DNA of 64,000 bases from Thalassotalea crassostreae (GTDB lineage Bacteria > Pseudomonadota > Gammaproteobacteria > Enterobacterales > Alteromonadaceae). The number at the start of each line of letters is the position of its first letter. The stretch's first letter is position 1. Positions 41,872 to 51,806 of this stretch are shown here, one piece after another. The position numbers and the translations under genes are program-made. The DNA lies in NCBI RefSeq assembly GCF_001831495.1, contig NZ_CP017689.1, positions 2,604,001-2,668,000 on the forward strand. Reading direction: 5' to 3'. Under the pieces are notes generated by a model. It was not told the DNA's origin, made no database searches, and saw only the letters and a program-made list of their open reading frames with translations.

Positions 41872-42804
41872 CTACTTCACTCTTTCGTTAAATATTTTCT
41901 GATATGTATCTAATTCTGTTTTTGTAATATGGAAGACGCCAAATCCACCACGTTCAAAGTCAAGCCAGTTAAATTCTACTTCTGGATAAAGCGCATCGAC
42001 GTGTATCATCGAATTGCCTACTTCACAGATCAATACACCATTTTCATTAAGGTGTTCACTGGCTTGCGCTAATATTTTTCTAACAATATCTAAGCCATCA
42101 CTACCACAACCAAGCCCCATTTCTGGTTCATGGTGAAACTCCTCTGGCATATCGTCAATATCTTCACTATCAACATACGGAGGGTTAGTCACGATAAGAT
42201 CATATTTTTGTTCAGTTAATCCTGAAAAAACGTCTGACTTGATTGGCATTACTCTATCATTTAATTCGTGATTATATATATTCAAATTCGCTACATCTAA
42301 TGCATCTTCTGATAAATCTGCAGCATCTACTTCTGCATTTGGAAATTGGTAGCTACAAGCAATAGCAATACAACCACTACCCGTACATAAATCGAGAATG
42401 CGATTTGGTTCTTGTTCAATTAAGCCATGAAAACGATTATCAATTAATTCGCCAATTGGTGAACGAGGCACTAACACACGCTCATCGACGTAAAATGGTA
42501 AACCTTTAAAATATGCCAGGTTTGTTAAGTAAGCAGCTGGAATACGTTCGTCTATGCGACGTAAATAAATATCAATAAGTGCTTGTTTTTCGCTTTGTGT
42601 TAAACGTGTTTGCATGATTGAATCATCAAGATTACCAGGCAAATGCAGGGTAAATAAGGTTAAGCTAACCGCTTCATCCCAAGCGTTAGTTGTTCCGTGT
42701 CCGTAAAAAATATCCGCTTCGTTAAAGCGACTCATACCCCAACGCAGAAAATCAGCAATGGTTTTTAAATCGTTTGTCACTTCTTTAACATTTATTTCAA
42801 GCAA
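41872..42804 (-). CDS. prmB: Ribosomal protein L3 N5-glutamine methyltransferase (PrmB)
   Basis: SAM-dependent methyltransferase that modifies a Gln of ribosomal protein L3. The SAM motif [16 protein letters not shown] and the NPPY motif ([12 protein letters not shown]) are intact. The start is probably TTG 42804: AAGGAG lies six bases upstream, and the N-terminus ([15 protein letters not shown]) then aligns with E. coli PrmB (MDKIFVDEAVNELQTI). A GTG at 42819 is in frame but overlaps the ribosome site. About 310 residues. Confidence 0.95.
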   Translation of the reverse strand: MLEINVKEVTNDLKTIADFLRWGMSRFNEADIFYGHGTTNAWDEAVSLTLFTLHLPGNLDDSIMQTRLTQSEKQALIDIYLRRIDERIPAAYLTNLAYFKGLPFYVDERVLVPRSPIGELIDNRFHGLIEQEPNRILDLCTGSGCIAIACSYQFPNAEVDAADLSEDALDVANLNIYNHELNDRVMPIKSDVFSGLTEQKYDLIVTNPPYVDSEDIDDMPEEFHHEPEMGLGCGSDGLDIVRKILAQASEHLNENGVLICEVGNSMIHVDALYPEVEFNWLDFERGGFGVFHITKTELDTYQKIFNERVK

Positions 42805-42868
42805 GTTTTTCTCCTTCACGGCTTTAAATTCTGTTTTATTTTAATCATTCGTACTTTAAACTTACAGA

Positions 42869-43411
42869 ATGAAATTTAAAGATCTTCTTAACGACAACGA
42901 AAAAGACTTGTTTAAACAGGCGATAGGTAAAGTTAAACCTATTAAGCAAGACACAATACACCCGCAATCCCTTGCCAGCAAGCACAAAGTCAAACAACAA
43001 AAAGAAAAGAAAGAATTTGAAAAACAACAATTTTTCTTTTCTGATGAGTTTGAGCCCAATCTTGAAACAAACGGGCCGATGAAATACGTCCGTGAAGATG
43101 TGGATAGTTTCGAAGCTAAGCTGTTACGTCGCGGCGAATATGTGCCTGAACTTATTTTAGACTTACATGGTTTAAAACAACAAGAGTCAAAACAAGAAAT
43201 TGCAGCACTAATTGCCGCCTGCCCTAAACAACACGTAAATTGTGTTTGTATTATTCATGGCATTGGCAATCGAATATTAAAAAATAAAGTACCACACTGG
43301 CTAGTCCAACACCCAGACGTAATGGCTTTCCATCAAGCACCGTTGGAACACGGTGGCGAAGGTGCATTACTTGTACTCATTGACTTAAAAGACGACTTTT
43401 TCTGTAAATAA
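42869..43411 (+). CDS. smrB: Ribosome rescue endonuclease SmrB
   Basis: Smr-domain nuclease (YfcN/SmrB family) that cuts mRNA between collided ribosomes. The N-terminal tail is basic and helical (KQQKEKKEFEKQQFF). The Smr domain has DLHGLKQ (DxH motif, about residues 98-104) and HGIGNRILKNKVPHWL, the HGxG motif. 180 residues. It is divergent from prmB, the arrangement also seen in E. coli. Confidence 0.95.
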   Translation: MKFKDLLNDNEKDLFKQAIGKVKPIKQDTIHPQSLASKHKVKQQKEKKEFEKQQFFFSDEFEPNLETNGPMKYVREDVDSFEAKLLRRGEYVPELILDLHGLKQQESKQEIAALIAACPKQHVNCVCIIHGIGNRILKNKVPHWLVQHPDVMAFHQAPLEHGGEGALLVLIDLKDDFFCK

Positions 43412-43888
43412 CTAACAAAAATCATCAGGGCTTACATGATGAGTGATATGCCCTGCCATCTTCTTGGTATCATAATCAATTTCTGCTATTGCTGCAGTTG
43501 AGAATAATGATGAGCTCTTTTCTACACTTAACTCTGCCAGCAGATAGCTTACTAATGGCATATGTGACACCAGCAAAATATTTTGATAGTGCTCAATCGC
43601 AATAATGGCATCAATGTAATCATGAACACGACTCGCATCGCCACTTGGCGTTAACAAATCTAGCTGTTGAAGAACCGGTTCAAAAGTCAGTTCCTCAATT
43701 ACAGCTTTAGCCGTTTGCTCAGCTCGGACAAATGGGCTTGCAATCACAGCATCAATTTTAACATCTTTCGTATTAAGCCATTTCGCCATAACTTTGGCTT
43801 CTAAATAACCGAGTTCGCTGAGACAGCGTTTTGCATCTGTTGAATGCTCAATTGTGGCATCACCATGACGCATTATAAAAATTTTCAT
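43412..43888 (-). CDS. sixA: Phosphohistidine phosphatase SixA
   Basis: Histidine phosphatase-fold protein that removes phosphate from HPt domains and from the nitrogen-PTS protein NPr in E. coli. The catalytic RHG (residues 8-10, FIMRHGDA), SPFVRAEQTA and SHMPL motifs are intact. The start is taken as ATG 43888 by alignment with E. coli SixA; an upstream in-frame TTG at 43906 lacks a better ribosome site. About 158 residues. Its end is adjacent to smrB's end (convergent, one base apart). Confidence 0.92.
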   Translation of the reverse strand: MKIFIMRHGDATIEHSTDAKRCLSELGYLEAKVMAKWLNTKDVKIDAVIASPFVRAEQTAKAVIEELTFEPVLQQLDLLTPSGDASRVHDYIDAIIAIEHYQNILLVSHMPLVSYLLAELSVEKSSSLFSTAAIAEIDYDTKKMAGHITHHVSPDDFC

Positions 43889-44049
43889 CTTTGTTTTATC
43901 TACCAAAGAGTTGTTACATTACGAATATTTTCTTAGTCAACTTAATCACTAAGCTTAAACCATAAATTTAAGCCTTCAATTAATACTTTCAAATTAGAGT
44001 AATGTAATTATTGCTCACGTTATATATATCTTAATGCATTTAAGCGTGT

Positions 44050-44104
44050 TATATAAACAATAGTTTAGAAAAAAGATGTTATCCTTTATATTATTGTTTA
44101 TATA
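44050..44104. promoter_or_regulatory. Perfect 13-bp inverted repeat around a likely promoter
   Basis: TATATAAACAATA (44050-44062) and its inverse (44092-44104), 29 bases apart, lie upstream of the M16 peptidase gene. The spacing and the AT-rich core suggest two half-sites flanking a promoter (TATATT near the right arm is a possible -10). No regulator was identified. Confidence 0.45.
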
Positions 44105-44166
44105 GAAAAAAATAATTGTGTAATTATCAAAATTACGGCGCCCAAATTGCAACTGTGGAGCAATGT

Positions 44167-46932
44167 TTGAAACAAAGTCCTAACGATTTAAAAGTATATC
44201 AACCGTTAACCTTAAATAATGGTTTGCGTGTATTACTTGTGGAAAATCAGGAATCAAATCGTTCAGCGGCTTCGCTTGCTGTTAATGCGGGGCATTTTGA
44301 TGATCCGAAAGATCGCCAAGGATTAGCTCATTTTTTAGAACACATGCTTTTTTTAGGTACAAAAAAGTACCCTGAAAGTGGTGAATACCAGCAGTTTTTA
44401 TCAAAACACAGTGGCTCAAATAATGCCTGGACAGGCACCGAACATACCTGTTTCTTTTTTGATATCAATCGAGAGCACTTTGAAACAGCACTAGATAGAT
44501 TTAGCCAGTTCTTTATTGCTCCTTTGTTGTCTCAGGAATTTATCGAAAAAGAGCGTCAAAATATCGACGCCGAATTTAAGATGAAACTTAAAGATGACAT
44601 GCGCCGAATTTATGACGTTCATAAAGAAAGCGTAAATCCTGATCATCCATTTAGTAAATTCTCAGTAGGTTCAATTGATACTCTTGCCGATCGCGATGAC
44701 GCTTGTTTAAAAGATGAAGTCGAAAACTTCTTTGATAAGTTCTACCGAGCAGAATTAATGACCCTTGTTTTGGAAGGGCCACAAAGCATCGAAGAGTTAA
44801 CAGCGTTGGCGACGTCTAAATTCTCTGAGATTAAGTCATTAACTCAGCCAAAACAAAAAATTAGTGAACCGCTCTATCTGAGTGACAATTTAGCAAAACG
44901 TATTCATATCAAACCAGAAAAGAATGATCGTAAATTAATCATTAGTTTTCCTATGCCAGGTATTGATGAAACCTACCCGTATAAACCGATTAGCTATTTA
45001 GGTTATTTGCTTGGTCATGAAGGAACCGGCAGTGTCCTAGCCTATTTAAAAAATAAACAATGGGCTTTATCTCTGACTGCTGGCGGCGGTATCAATGGCT
45101 CTAATTTTAAAGACTTTAATATCAGTATTCGTTTAACCGAAGATGGCGAGCATCACATCGAGGACATAGTTTCTTTAGTCTTTGCTTATATCGGCATGAT
45201 TAAAAAGGCTGGTGTAAATGAAACATACTTTGAAGAAAAGAAAGCCATTTCAGAGTTCTCTTTTCAATATCAAGAAAAATTAAAACCAATAGACTCGGTG
45301 AATCAGCTAGTAATCAACATGCAGCACTATCCAGAGCAGGATTATATGTTTGGTGATTACGTGATGGAGTCTCTTAATGAAGACTTAATTCATCAATTTC
45401 TTAATTATTTAAATGCCGATAATATTCGCCTTGTTTGTATTAATCAAAACCTCGAAACCGATAAGGTCAGTCACTGGTACAAAGTACCTTATAAGATTGA
45501 GCCTATTAGTGAAGAGTTAATTAAACACTGGCATAGTGATATTACCTATGATGAGCTATCGCTTCCTGAGGCAAACCCTTACATAGTTGCTAAACCGACA
45601 TTGGTGCCGCCAAAGAAAGAAAAAACAACACCCAAGCTAATAAAACAAAAGCCAGGCTTAAAAATATGGTTTAAACAGGACAGCTCTTTCTTCGTTCCCA
45701 AAGGTCAAATATTTATTGGGATCGATTCAACTGTTTCGGTTCAAAGCAAAGCAAATATCGCCATGACCAGGTTGTTTGTCGAGCTTTTTAGCGACTCCGT
45801 ATTAGAACAAAACTACCATGCAGAACTCGCCGGCATTCATTATCATTTATATCCGCATCAAGGTGGCATGACGTTACAATTATCTGGAATTAATGAAAAA
45901 CAACCACTGTTACTTGAAAGCCTGTTGCAGAGCATTAAAGATCATTCATTAGCACCAGAGCGCTTTTCATTATTTAAAAAGCAGCTCATCACGACTTGGA
46001 CTAACGCTGAAAAAAGTAAGTCTATCTCACAATTGTTCGCTAAGCTCAGCGCGTTAATGAAACCATTTAGCCCAAGTGGCAAAGATCTAGCGAATGCATT
46101 ACAAGATGTCAGTTATGAAATGTTCAGTGAATTTTGTAATGCTTACTTTGATAAGCTGTGTATTGAAGTATTTATATATGGCAATTGGTTAGAGCCGCAA
46201 GCAGATTCAATTGCAGATCTGATTGATACACAAATGAGCGGTCATTTAGATGAAAATGCAGGGGTTACTTGTGAGGTGGTGGATTATCAAAATCAAGGTT
46301 CAAGTTTATTACCGCAAATACTAGAAGAACATGACTACGCCAGTGTCATATACTTCCCAATGGCTAAAAATGATGAAAAAACAATGGCTCTCACCATGAT
46401 AACTAGCCATTTAATGTCACCGTTATTCTTTCAGGATATGCGCACAGAACGTCAATTTGGCTACTTAGTTGGTGTTGGTTATGTGCCAATGAATCGCTTT
46501 CCTGGTATTGCATTTTACATTCAGTCGCCACAAACTTCTGCCGACACATTATTTGCAGCGATGGAACAATTTATTGAAGATTTTGATAGCTCTATTGGCG
46601 CCGAACAATGGCAGCATTTACAGCAAGGGCTTATTGGACAACTACAAGAAAAAGACACTAGTCCAAGGGTGAAAAGCCAACGCTATTGGATGAATATCTG
46701 TAATAAAGATTATGGGTTTAATCAAAAAGAAAAACTTATTGCAGCTGTACAGTCTGTTACTTTGGCAGATATCGATGATTTTATTAAACAAAACTTAGCA
46801 AACAGTAATACTCCAGATAAGATTTGTTTAGCGTCAGTCAAACATGGTGATGAGTTAAGTTACTTAAGTGAAAACCACACTATAATCAACGATATTGATC
46901 GTTTTCATCAAGAACTTCCACACAAATCATAG
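44167..46932 (+). CDS. M16-family zinc peptidase (insulysin/pitrilysin-like)
   Basis: Large four-domain metalloprotease of peptidase family M16A. The inverted zinc motif HFLEH (about residues 55-59) and the downstream glutamate region (KERQNIDAEFKMK, about 135) mark the active half; the C-terminal half has the non-catalytic M16 domains, with the RTERQFGYLVGVGYVPM segment typical of the family. About 921 residues if started at TTG 44167, which has GGAG seven bases upstream; a TTG at 44116 is open but lacks a ribosome site. No signal peptide, so probably cytosolic, unlike E. coli protease III. Confidence 0.88.
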   Translation: MKQSPNDLKVYQPLTLNNGLRVLLVENQESNRSAASLAVNAGHFDDPKDRQGLAHFLEHMLFLGTKKYPESGEYQQFLSKHSGSNNAWTGTEHTCFFFDINREHFETALDRFSQFFIAPLLSQEFIEKERQNIDAEFKMKLKDDMRRIYDVHKESVNPDHPFSKFSVGSIDTLADRDDACLKDEVENFFDKFYRAELMTLVLEGPQSIEELTALATSKFSEIKSLTQPKQKISEPLYLSDNLAKRIHIKPEKNDRKLIISFPMPGIDETYPYKPISYLGYLLGHEGTGSVLAYLKNKQWALSLTAGGGINGSNFKDFNISIRLTEDGEHHIEDIVSLVFAYIGMIKKAGVNETYFEEKKAISEFSFQYQEKLKPIDSVNQLVINMQHYPEQDYMFGDYVMESLNEDLIHQFLNYLNADNIRLVCINQNLETDKVSHWYKVPYKIEPISEELIKHWHSDITYDELSLPEANPYIVAKPTLVPPKKEKTTPKLIKQKPGLKIWFKQDSSFFVPKGQIFIGIDSTVSVQSKANIAMTRLFVELFSDSVLEQNYHAELAGIHYHLYPHQGGMTLQLSGINEKQPLLLESLLQSIKDHSLAPERFSLFKKQLITTWTNAEKSKSISQLFAKLSALMKPFSPSGKDLANALQDVSYEMFSEFCNAYFDKLCIEVFIYGNWLEPQADSIADLIDTQMSGHLDENAGVTCEVVDYQNQGSSLLPQILEEHDYASVIYFPMAKNDEKTMALTMITSHLMSPLFFQDMRTERQFGYLVGVGYVPMNRFPGIAFYIQSPQTSADTLFAAMEQFIEDFDSSIGAEQWQHLQQGLIGQLQEKDTSPRVKSQRYWMNICNKDYGFNQKEKLIAAVQSVTLADIDDFIKQNLANSNTPDKICLASVKHGDELSYLSENHTIINDIDRFHQELPHKS

Positions 46933-47023
46933 CACTTCAATAACGACACTAATATTAACCTTATATTCACCTTTCATAATCCACACATTTGCATTAATAT
47001 GAATGTATATTGATAATAAAAAA

Positions 47024-47069
47024 ACCGCTAGTTACGCGGTATACGAAAAGTAAAATGCCCACACTGGGC
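47024..47069 (+). promoter_or_regulatory. Paired hairpins in the leader of the GGDEF/EAL gene
   Basis: Two short stems, ACCGC / GCGGT (47024-47040) and GCCCA / TGGGC (47057-47069), lie 26-71 bases before the GTG start. On the minus strand the first is followed by a seven-T run. Conserved c-di-GMP riboswitch core sequences are absent, so this is not called a GEMM element. Confidence 0.3.
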
Positions 47070-47094
47070 TAAAACAAGGCCGTTAAAGCTCAAA

Positions 47095-50000
47095 GTGTTT
47101 AACCTAATCAACAAAAAGACCGGGGAATACCCGAGTAAATTCATGGTGTACCTCAGCGCTATGTTGCTTTTTGTCGTTTCTTTTTCGTCATTGGCATCAA
47201 TTGATAACTTCGCAGCACTTAAATTTAAACAATATACGATCAAAGAAGGTTTATCTCAAAGTTCGGTTTATTCAATAACACAAGATCAAAACGGTTACAT
47301 TTGGTTGGCGACGGCAGACGGGTTAAATAGATTTGATGGCTACAAAATAAAGCAATATCGAAACGTTAATTCTAATAAAAACTCCCTACAAAATAACGTA
47401 ATAAGAGTTGTCTACGTAGATAGTATGAATAATTTATGGGTAGGCACTCAAAAAGGTCTAAGTTTATATAATCGTGAGCAAGATAGTTTTACAAATATTT
47501 TTGAAAAATTACAAAACAAGGCTATCTGGACTGTTTATGAAGACAAAAATAGAAATGTATTCATATCAACAACAGATGAGCTATACAAATACGACCTTAA
47601 GACAGAGCAATTAGCGAAAATTAACTTAAGAGTGCATTCCGACTCGATCAAAGAAATCAAAACTATATTTCAAGATGAAAAGGACAATTATTGGTTAGGA
47701 ACTTTTGATTCCGGCCTTTATATTTTGAGTAAGAATCTTGATTATGTTTACCAGATAGACGGTAAAAACAAATGGCATTTAGATATAGACGCCCAAGGCA
47801 TTTATGAAATCAAAGTTGTTGATAATGAATATTGGGTTGCTTCGAGTAATGGTGTTTATATAATTGACAAAAATTATCAATATAGAAATCAGCTCCTCCC
47901 TATAGATATAGATACTCACCCTGATGCAAAATATGTTCGTTCAATATCCAAAATCAGTCCTTACGAAATTATCGCAGGTACAGAAAGTGGTCTATATACT
48001 ATTGATTTGAGAACTAATCAATTTAAAAGGAAAGACTTAGTAAAAATTGATTCATCTCCTTTAAAAATAGAATATGTTTATACAACGTTTCAAGATAATT
48101 CGGGAACTACTTGGGTAGGTTCAAAGTTAAATGGAGCTAATAAATACAACCCTAACTATTCACTTTTTCCACATTATTTGGCCAGTTTAGGTTTATCCAA
48201 AAGAACTGTAGCTTCCTTTGCTGAGACTAGTAATGGAACGATCTGGATTTATACGGAATTTTATGGCCTTTACTACATTGAGCAAGACTCAGATGAAATC
48301 GTTGCGTTTGATTTAGACAAGCAACGTGACATTTTAACTATTCACCCCGACGGCAATAATAACTTATGGCTAGTTACCAAAGACAATGAAGTATTATTTT
48401 TAGACATTAATACGAAAAAAGTTGAGCTTCAAGAGGCTGTATCTAAGTTTAAACGAGGTTCATACGAAAAATTTGATTATGTATTTTTAAATAATGAAAT
48501 TTGGTTTGGGTCACAAAGCTCTAAATTATATCGATACTCTCCAGCTACTAAAGAAGTAAAATATTACCAAATATCTGATGGGTTACTGAAAAGAAATTTA
48601 TTCGCACTTTCAATTTCTGAAAGTAATCAAATATGGGTCCAAAGCAATTTAGGTGAGTTATATTTATTTAACCCTGATTATGAGGAGTTCATTCAATATC
48701 ATCTACCAAAAAATGACTTAATTAAGAGTTTTTCAATTATAGATATTGAAGAGTACCAAGATTATTTATGGATAGCATTCTCAACAAAAGGCATATTACT
48801 TTACGATAGTAAATATGTACAATTTAGCACGTTCGATAGCACAAATGGTCTACCAAACGAATCTATCACACGTATGTTAGTTGATAATGAAGGAAACGCT
48901 TGGGCTAGTTCAAATAATGGTATAAGTAAAATATCTCCCTCGTCAAAGCAGATAGTAAACTTCAGTAGCAGGCATGGGTTACAGTCCAATGAGTTTTGGG
49001 CTCTTTCGGGGTTAAAAGCTAAAGATGGAAAAATGTTTTTCGGTGGACTAAACGGATTTAATAGTTTTTATCCCGAAGATATTAAATTTAATGAAATCGA
49101 AATATCAAAGCCGATAAATCAAAAGCTTCTTATTGCAAATAAAGAAATAGAAATATCAAATAAAAAGGACTCTATTCTTAATTCTCATATTTCACAGATT
49201 TCGGAAGTCACTTTAAAGCATAATCAATTTCCTTTTACTATAGAATTCGTTTCACCGAATTCAAGTATCCCCGAGGAAATAACATATCGATACAAATTAG
49301 AGGGAATAGACCAAGATTGGATTGAATCAAATCACTTAAATAAAAGAGCTACATATACAAATATTCCTGCAGGTTCATATAAATTTATTGTAGAAGCTTA
49401 TAACTCTAGTAACAATTCTAGAAAAGTTTCGGCCAAACCATTTTTCATAAATATATTGCCTCCTTGGTGGTTAACCAAAACGGCTTGGTTTGTATACTTT
49501 TTGATAGCTTGTGGAATAGTCCGCTACTTTATACTGCAAGCAAAAGTAAAAGAACGTTCTAATGAAAAAGTTAAAGAATCAGAAGAAAGATTGAAGTTAG
49601 CGCTTTGGGGTTCAGGCGATGAAATGTGGGATTGGAATTTAAAAACCAATAAAATGTTTCGCTCAAACATATGGGGCATTTTAAACTTTCCGAATCCAGG
49701 CGATGAAAATAGTGATACCACCAATATTCATCCTCAAGACAAACAACGCGTAAGAGACTTACTAGAAGAACATAAAGCAGGACATTCTGAGCACTATGAA
49801 GCGGCCTATCGAGTAAGAGATTACGACGAAAAATGGATATGGGTTTTAGATCGCGGTAAAGTCGTAGAAAGAGATTCAGATGACAGTCCTGTTCGTATGA
49901 CAGGTACATTAAAAGACATTAGCCAAATTAAACAAACTGAAGAAAACCTTAAACTTTTTGCCAAGTGTATCGAAAACATTTCTGATGCGGTTGTTGTATA

Positions 50001-51624
50001 TGATAGTTCTTTTAATGTCGTTGATTGCAATCTTTCGTTTGAAAGAATTACTGGCAATAGTAAAAACGATTCTTTAGGTAAGCCTTTAGAATTTAAGTCC
50101 TATCCAGAAAGCTTTTTACAAAATGTAAAGAAAACGCTTGAGAACATGGGAACGTGGCAAGGTGAAATTGAAAGTAAAAGAAATGATGGTGAATCTTACC
50201 TTATTGATATCACAATAGATATTATTCGCGATGAAAACGACAAGATCTCACATTTTGTTGGTGTATTTTCAGATATTACACAAAAGAAAAAGACCGAAGC
50301 GGAATTACAAAAGCTTGCAAACTCAGATACATTAACAGGGTTACCAAACCGATCATTTTTCCAATCTGATCATACCGAATACGTAAAATTAGAAAACGAA
50401 CATGCTTTATTAGTGTTTGACCTAGATAACTTTAAGAAGATCAATGATTCACTTGGCCATCAAGTTGGCGATGTATTGTTATGTAAGATCAGTGAGCGCA
50501 TTGCAACCATTGGTGACATAAAAGACACTTGCTATAGACTAGGTGGCGACGAATTTGCCCTAGTTGTTGAAGGTAATAACGATATCCACCGCATCACTTC
50601 TGTGGCGGATGATATACTTTCGACCATTATTGAACCTTACCAAATTCAAAACCAAGATATCTCCCTTTCTTGTAGTATAGGTATCGCCCTTTACCCTGGT
50701 GACGGAGTTAATTCCCATGAGTTATTAAAGAATGCAGATACTGCTATGTATCATGCAAAAGGTTATGGCGGTAATAACTACCAATTCTTTAATGATTCAA
50801 TGAACAAAGAAGTAGTTAAGCGTTTACAAATAGAAAACTTAATTAGGCATGGGTTAAAAGAAGATTTATTTACAGTTTTTTATCAACCTAAAATAGATGT
50901 AGCAACAGGCACTGTTTCAGGAATGGAAGCATTGGTTCGATTTGAAGCCGGTAACAAAGGTATTATTCGTCCAGATATATTCATACCGGTTGCCGAAGAA
51001 ACAGGCCAAATAGTTGAAATAGGTGAAGTCGTACTTCGTAAAGCCTGTTTAGCAACCAAAGCTTGGATTGATAACGGCATGTTTAATGGTCGAGTTGCCG
51101 TTAATTTATCAGCAGTGCAATTTAGTCAATATAACCTGGTAAGAATGATAAGCAATGTTCTTGATGATACAGGCTTGAAAGCTGAGCACCTTGAATTAGA
51201 AATAACTGAAGGTACGGTTATGAATTCTCCAAAAGAAGCTATTGCAACAATGCAGCAAATTCGAAATTTGGGTATTCACTTAGCGTTAGATGATTTTGGT
51301 ACAGGTTATTCTTCATTAGCTTATTTAAAACAATTCCCTTTGAATACGTTAAAAGTGGATAAAGCATTTGTTGATGACATTGAAACGTCAGAGCAAGGTC
51401 GAAACATGGTAGCGACTATTGTTACGATCGCACATAATTTAAACATGGGTGTAGTCGCTGAAGGTGTTGAAACTGAATCACAATTGCAGTACTTAAAAGA
51501 TATTGATTGTGAACAAATGCAGGGTTATTTGTACTCTAAACCATTATCAGAGCCTGATTTTGGTCGTTATTTGTTATCGCATATCATTACTAAAAAATCG
51601 ACTCACTATAATAAGGATGATTAA
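47095..51624 (+). CDS. Membrane sensor: two-component-type propeller, PAS-PAS-GGDEF-EAL
   Basis: Inner-membrane c-di-GMP signalling protein, 1509 residues. An N-terminal membrane or signal segment (about 17-36) is followed by about 14 Reg_prop repeats (GYIWLATADGLNRFDG type) forming a periplasmic double propeller, then a Y_Y_Y domain (about 700-785), a membrane helix (about 790-812), two PAS domains (about 828-950 and 958-1075), a GGDEF domain (from about 1078, LGGDEFALV near 1150) and an EAL domain (from about 1260, GMEALVRFE near 1277). Both catalytic motifs look intact (GGDEF; EAL with EITEG, DDFGTGYSSL and KVDKAFV), so it could be bifunctional. GTG start; ATG 47143 is an alternative. The sensed ligand is unknown. 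Confidence 0.92.
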   Translation: MFNLINKKTGEYPSKFMVYLSAMLLFVVSFSSLASIDNFAALKFKQYTIKEGLSQSSVYSITQDQNGYIWLATADGLNRFDGYKIKQYRNVNSNKNSLQNNVIRVVYVDSMNNLWVGTQKGLSLYNREQDSFTNIFEKLQNKAIWTVYEDKNRNVFISTTDELYKYDLKTEQLAKINLRVHSDSIKEIKTIFQDEKDNYWLGTFDSGLYILSKNLDYVYQIDGKNKWHLDIDAQGIYEIKVVDNEYWVASSNGVYIIDKNYQYRNQLLPIDIDTHPDAKYVRSISKISPYEIIAGTESGLYTIDLRTNQFKRKDLVKIDSSPLKIEYVYTTFQDNSGTTWVGSKLNGANKYNPNYSLFPHYLASLGLSKRTVASFAETSNGTIWIYTEFYGLYYIEQDSDEIVAFDLDKQRDILTIHPDGNNNLWLVTKDNEVLFLDINTKKVELQEAVSKFKRGSYEKFDYVFLNNEIWFGSQSSKLYRYSPATKEVKYYQISDGLLKRNLFALSISESNQIWVQSNLGELYLFNPDYEEFIQYHLPKNDLIKSFSIIDIEEYQDYLWIAFSTKGILLYDSKYVQFSTFDSTNGLPNESITRMLVDNEGNAWASSNNGISKISPSSKQIVNFSSRHGLQSNEFWALSGLKAKDGKMFFGGLNGFNSFYPEDIKFNEIEISKPINQKLLIANKEIEISNKKDSILNSHISQISEVTLKHNQFPFTIEFVSPNSSIPEEITYRYKLEGIDQDWIESNHLNKRATYTNIPAGSYKFIVEAYNSSNNSRKVSAKPFFINILPPWWLTKTAWFVYFLIACGIVRYFILQAKVKERSNEKVKESEERLKLALWGSGDEMWDWNLKTNKMFRSNIWGILNFPNPGDENSDTTNIHPQDKQRVRDLLEEHKAGHSEHYEAAYRVRDYDEKWIWVLDRGKVVERDSDDSPVRMTGTLKDISQIKQTEENLKLFAKCIENISDAVVVYDSSFNVVDCNLSFERITGNSKNDSLGKPLEFKSYPESFLQNVKKTLENMGTWQGEIESKRNDGESYLIDITIDIIRDENDKISHFVGVFSDITQKKKTEAELQKLANSDTLTGLPNRSFFQSDHTEYVKLENEHALLVFDLDNFKKINDSLGHQVGDVLLCKISERIATIGDIKDTCYRLGGDEFALVVEGNNDIHRITSVADDILSTIIEPYQIQNQDISLSCSIGIALYPGDGVNSHELLKNADTAMYHAKGYGGNNYQFFNDSMNKEVVKRLQIENLIRHGLKEDLFTVFYQPKIDVATGTVSGMEALVRFEAGNKGIIRPDIFIPVAEETGQIVEIGEVVLRKACLATKAWIDNGMFNGRVAVNLSAVQFSQYNLVRMISNVLDDTGLKAEHLELEITEGTVMNSPKEAIATMQQIRNLGIHLALDDFGTGYSSLAYLKQFPLNTLKVDKAFVDDIETSEQGRNMVATIVTIAHNLNMGVVAEGVETESQLQYLKDIDCEQMQGYLYSKPLSEPDFGRYLLSHIITKKSTHYNKDD

Positions 51625-51742
51625 AACTGTAAATTAAAACCACGATGTTGCAACATAAAGACTCCACCTGTTTAAAAACTTTTCATTTAAAAACCAGCAC
51701 AAAAAAACATAAAACACACATTTATTTAACTTTATTTTAAAC

Positions 51743-51759
51743 TTGGCACGATTATCGCA
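51743..51759 (+). promoter_or_regulatory. Sigma-54 (RpoN) type promoter
   Basis: TTGGCACG (51743-51750), four bases, then TCGCA (51755-51759). The invariant GG and GC lie exactly twelve positions apart, as in -24/-12 promoters (consensus TGGCACG-N4-TTGCA, one mismatch). The predicted start is near 51770, about 37 bases before the ATG at 51807. An enhancer-binding protein would be needed; its site was not identified. Confidence 0.78.
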
Positions 51760-51806
51760 AGTATATTCCTGAATTATTAATATTTAATAAAAATAAAGGA
51801 AGTACA

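Noticed and set aside
47018..47094. Possible c-di-GMP (GEMM) riboswitch upstream of the GGDEF/EAL gene
   Set aside because: The conserved GGCAAACC-type and GACGCAAAGCC-type core segments are absent.
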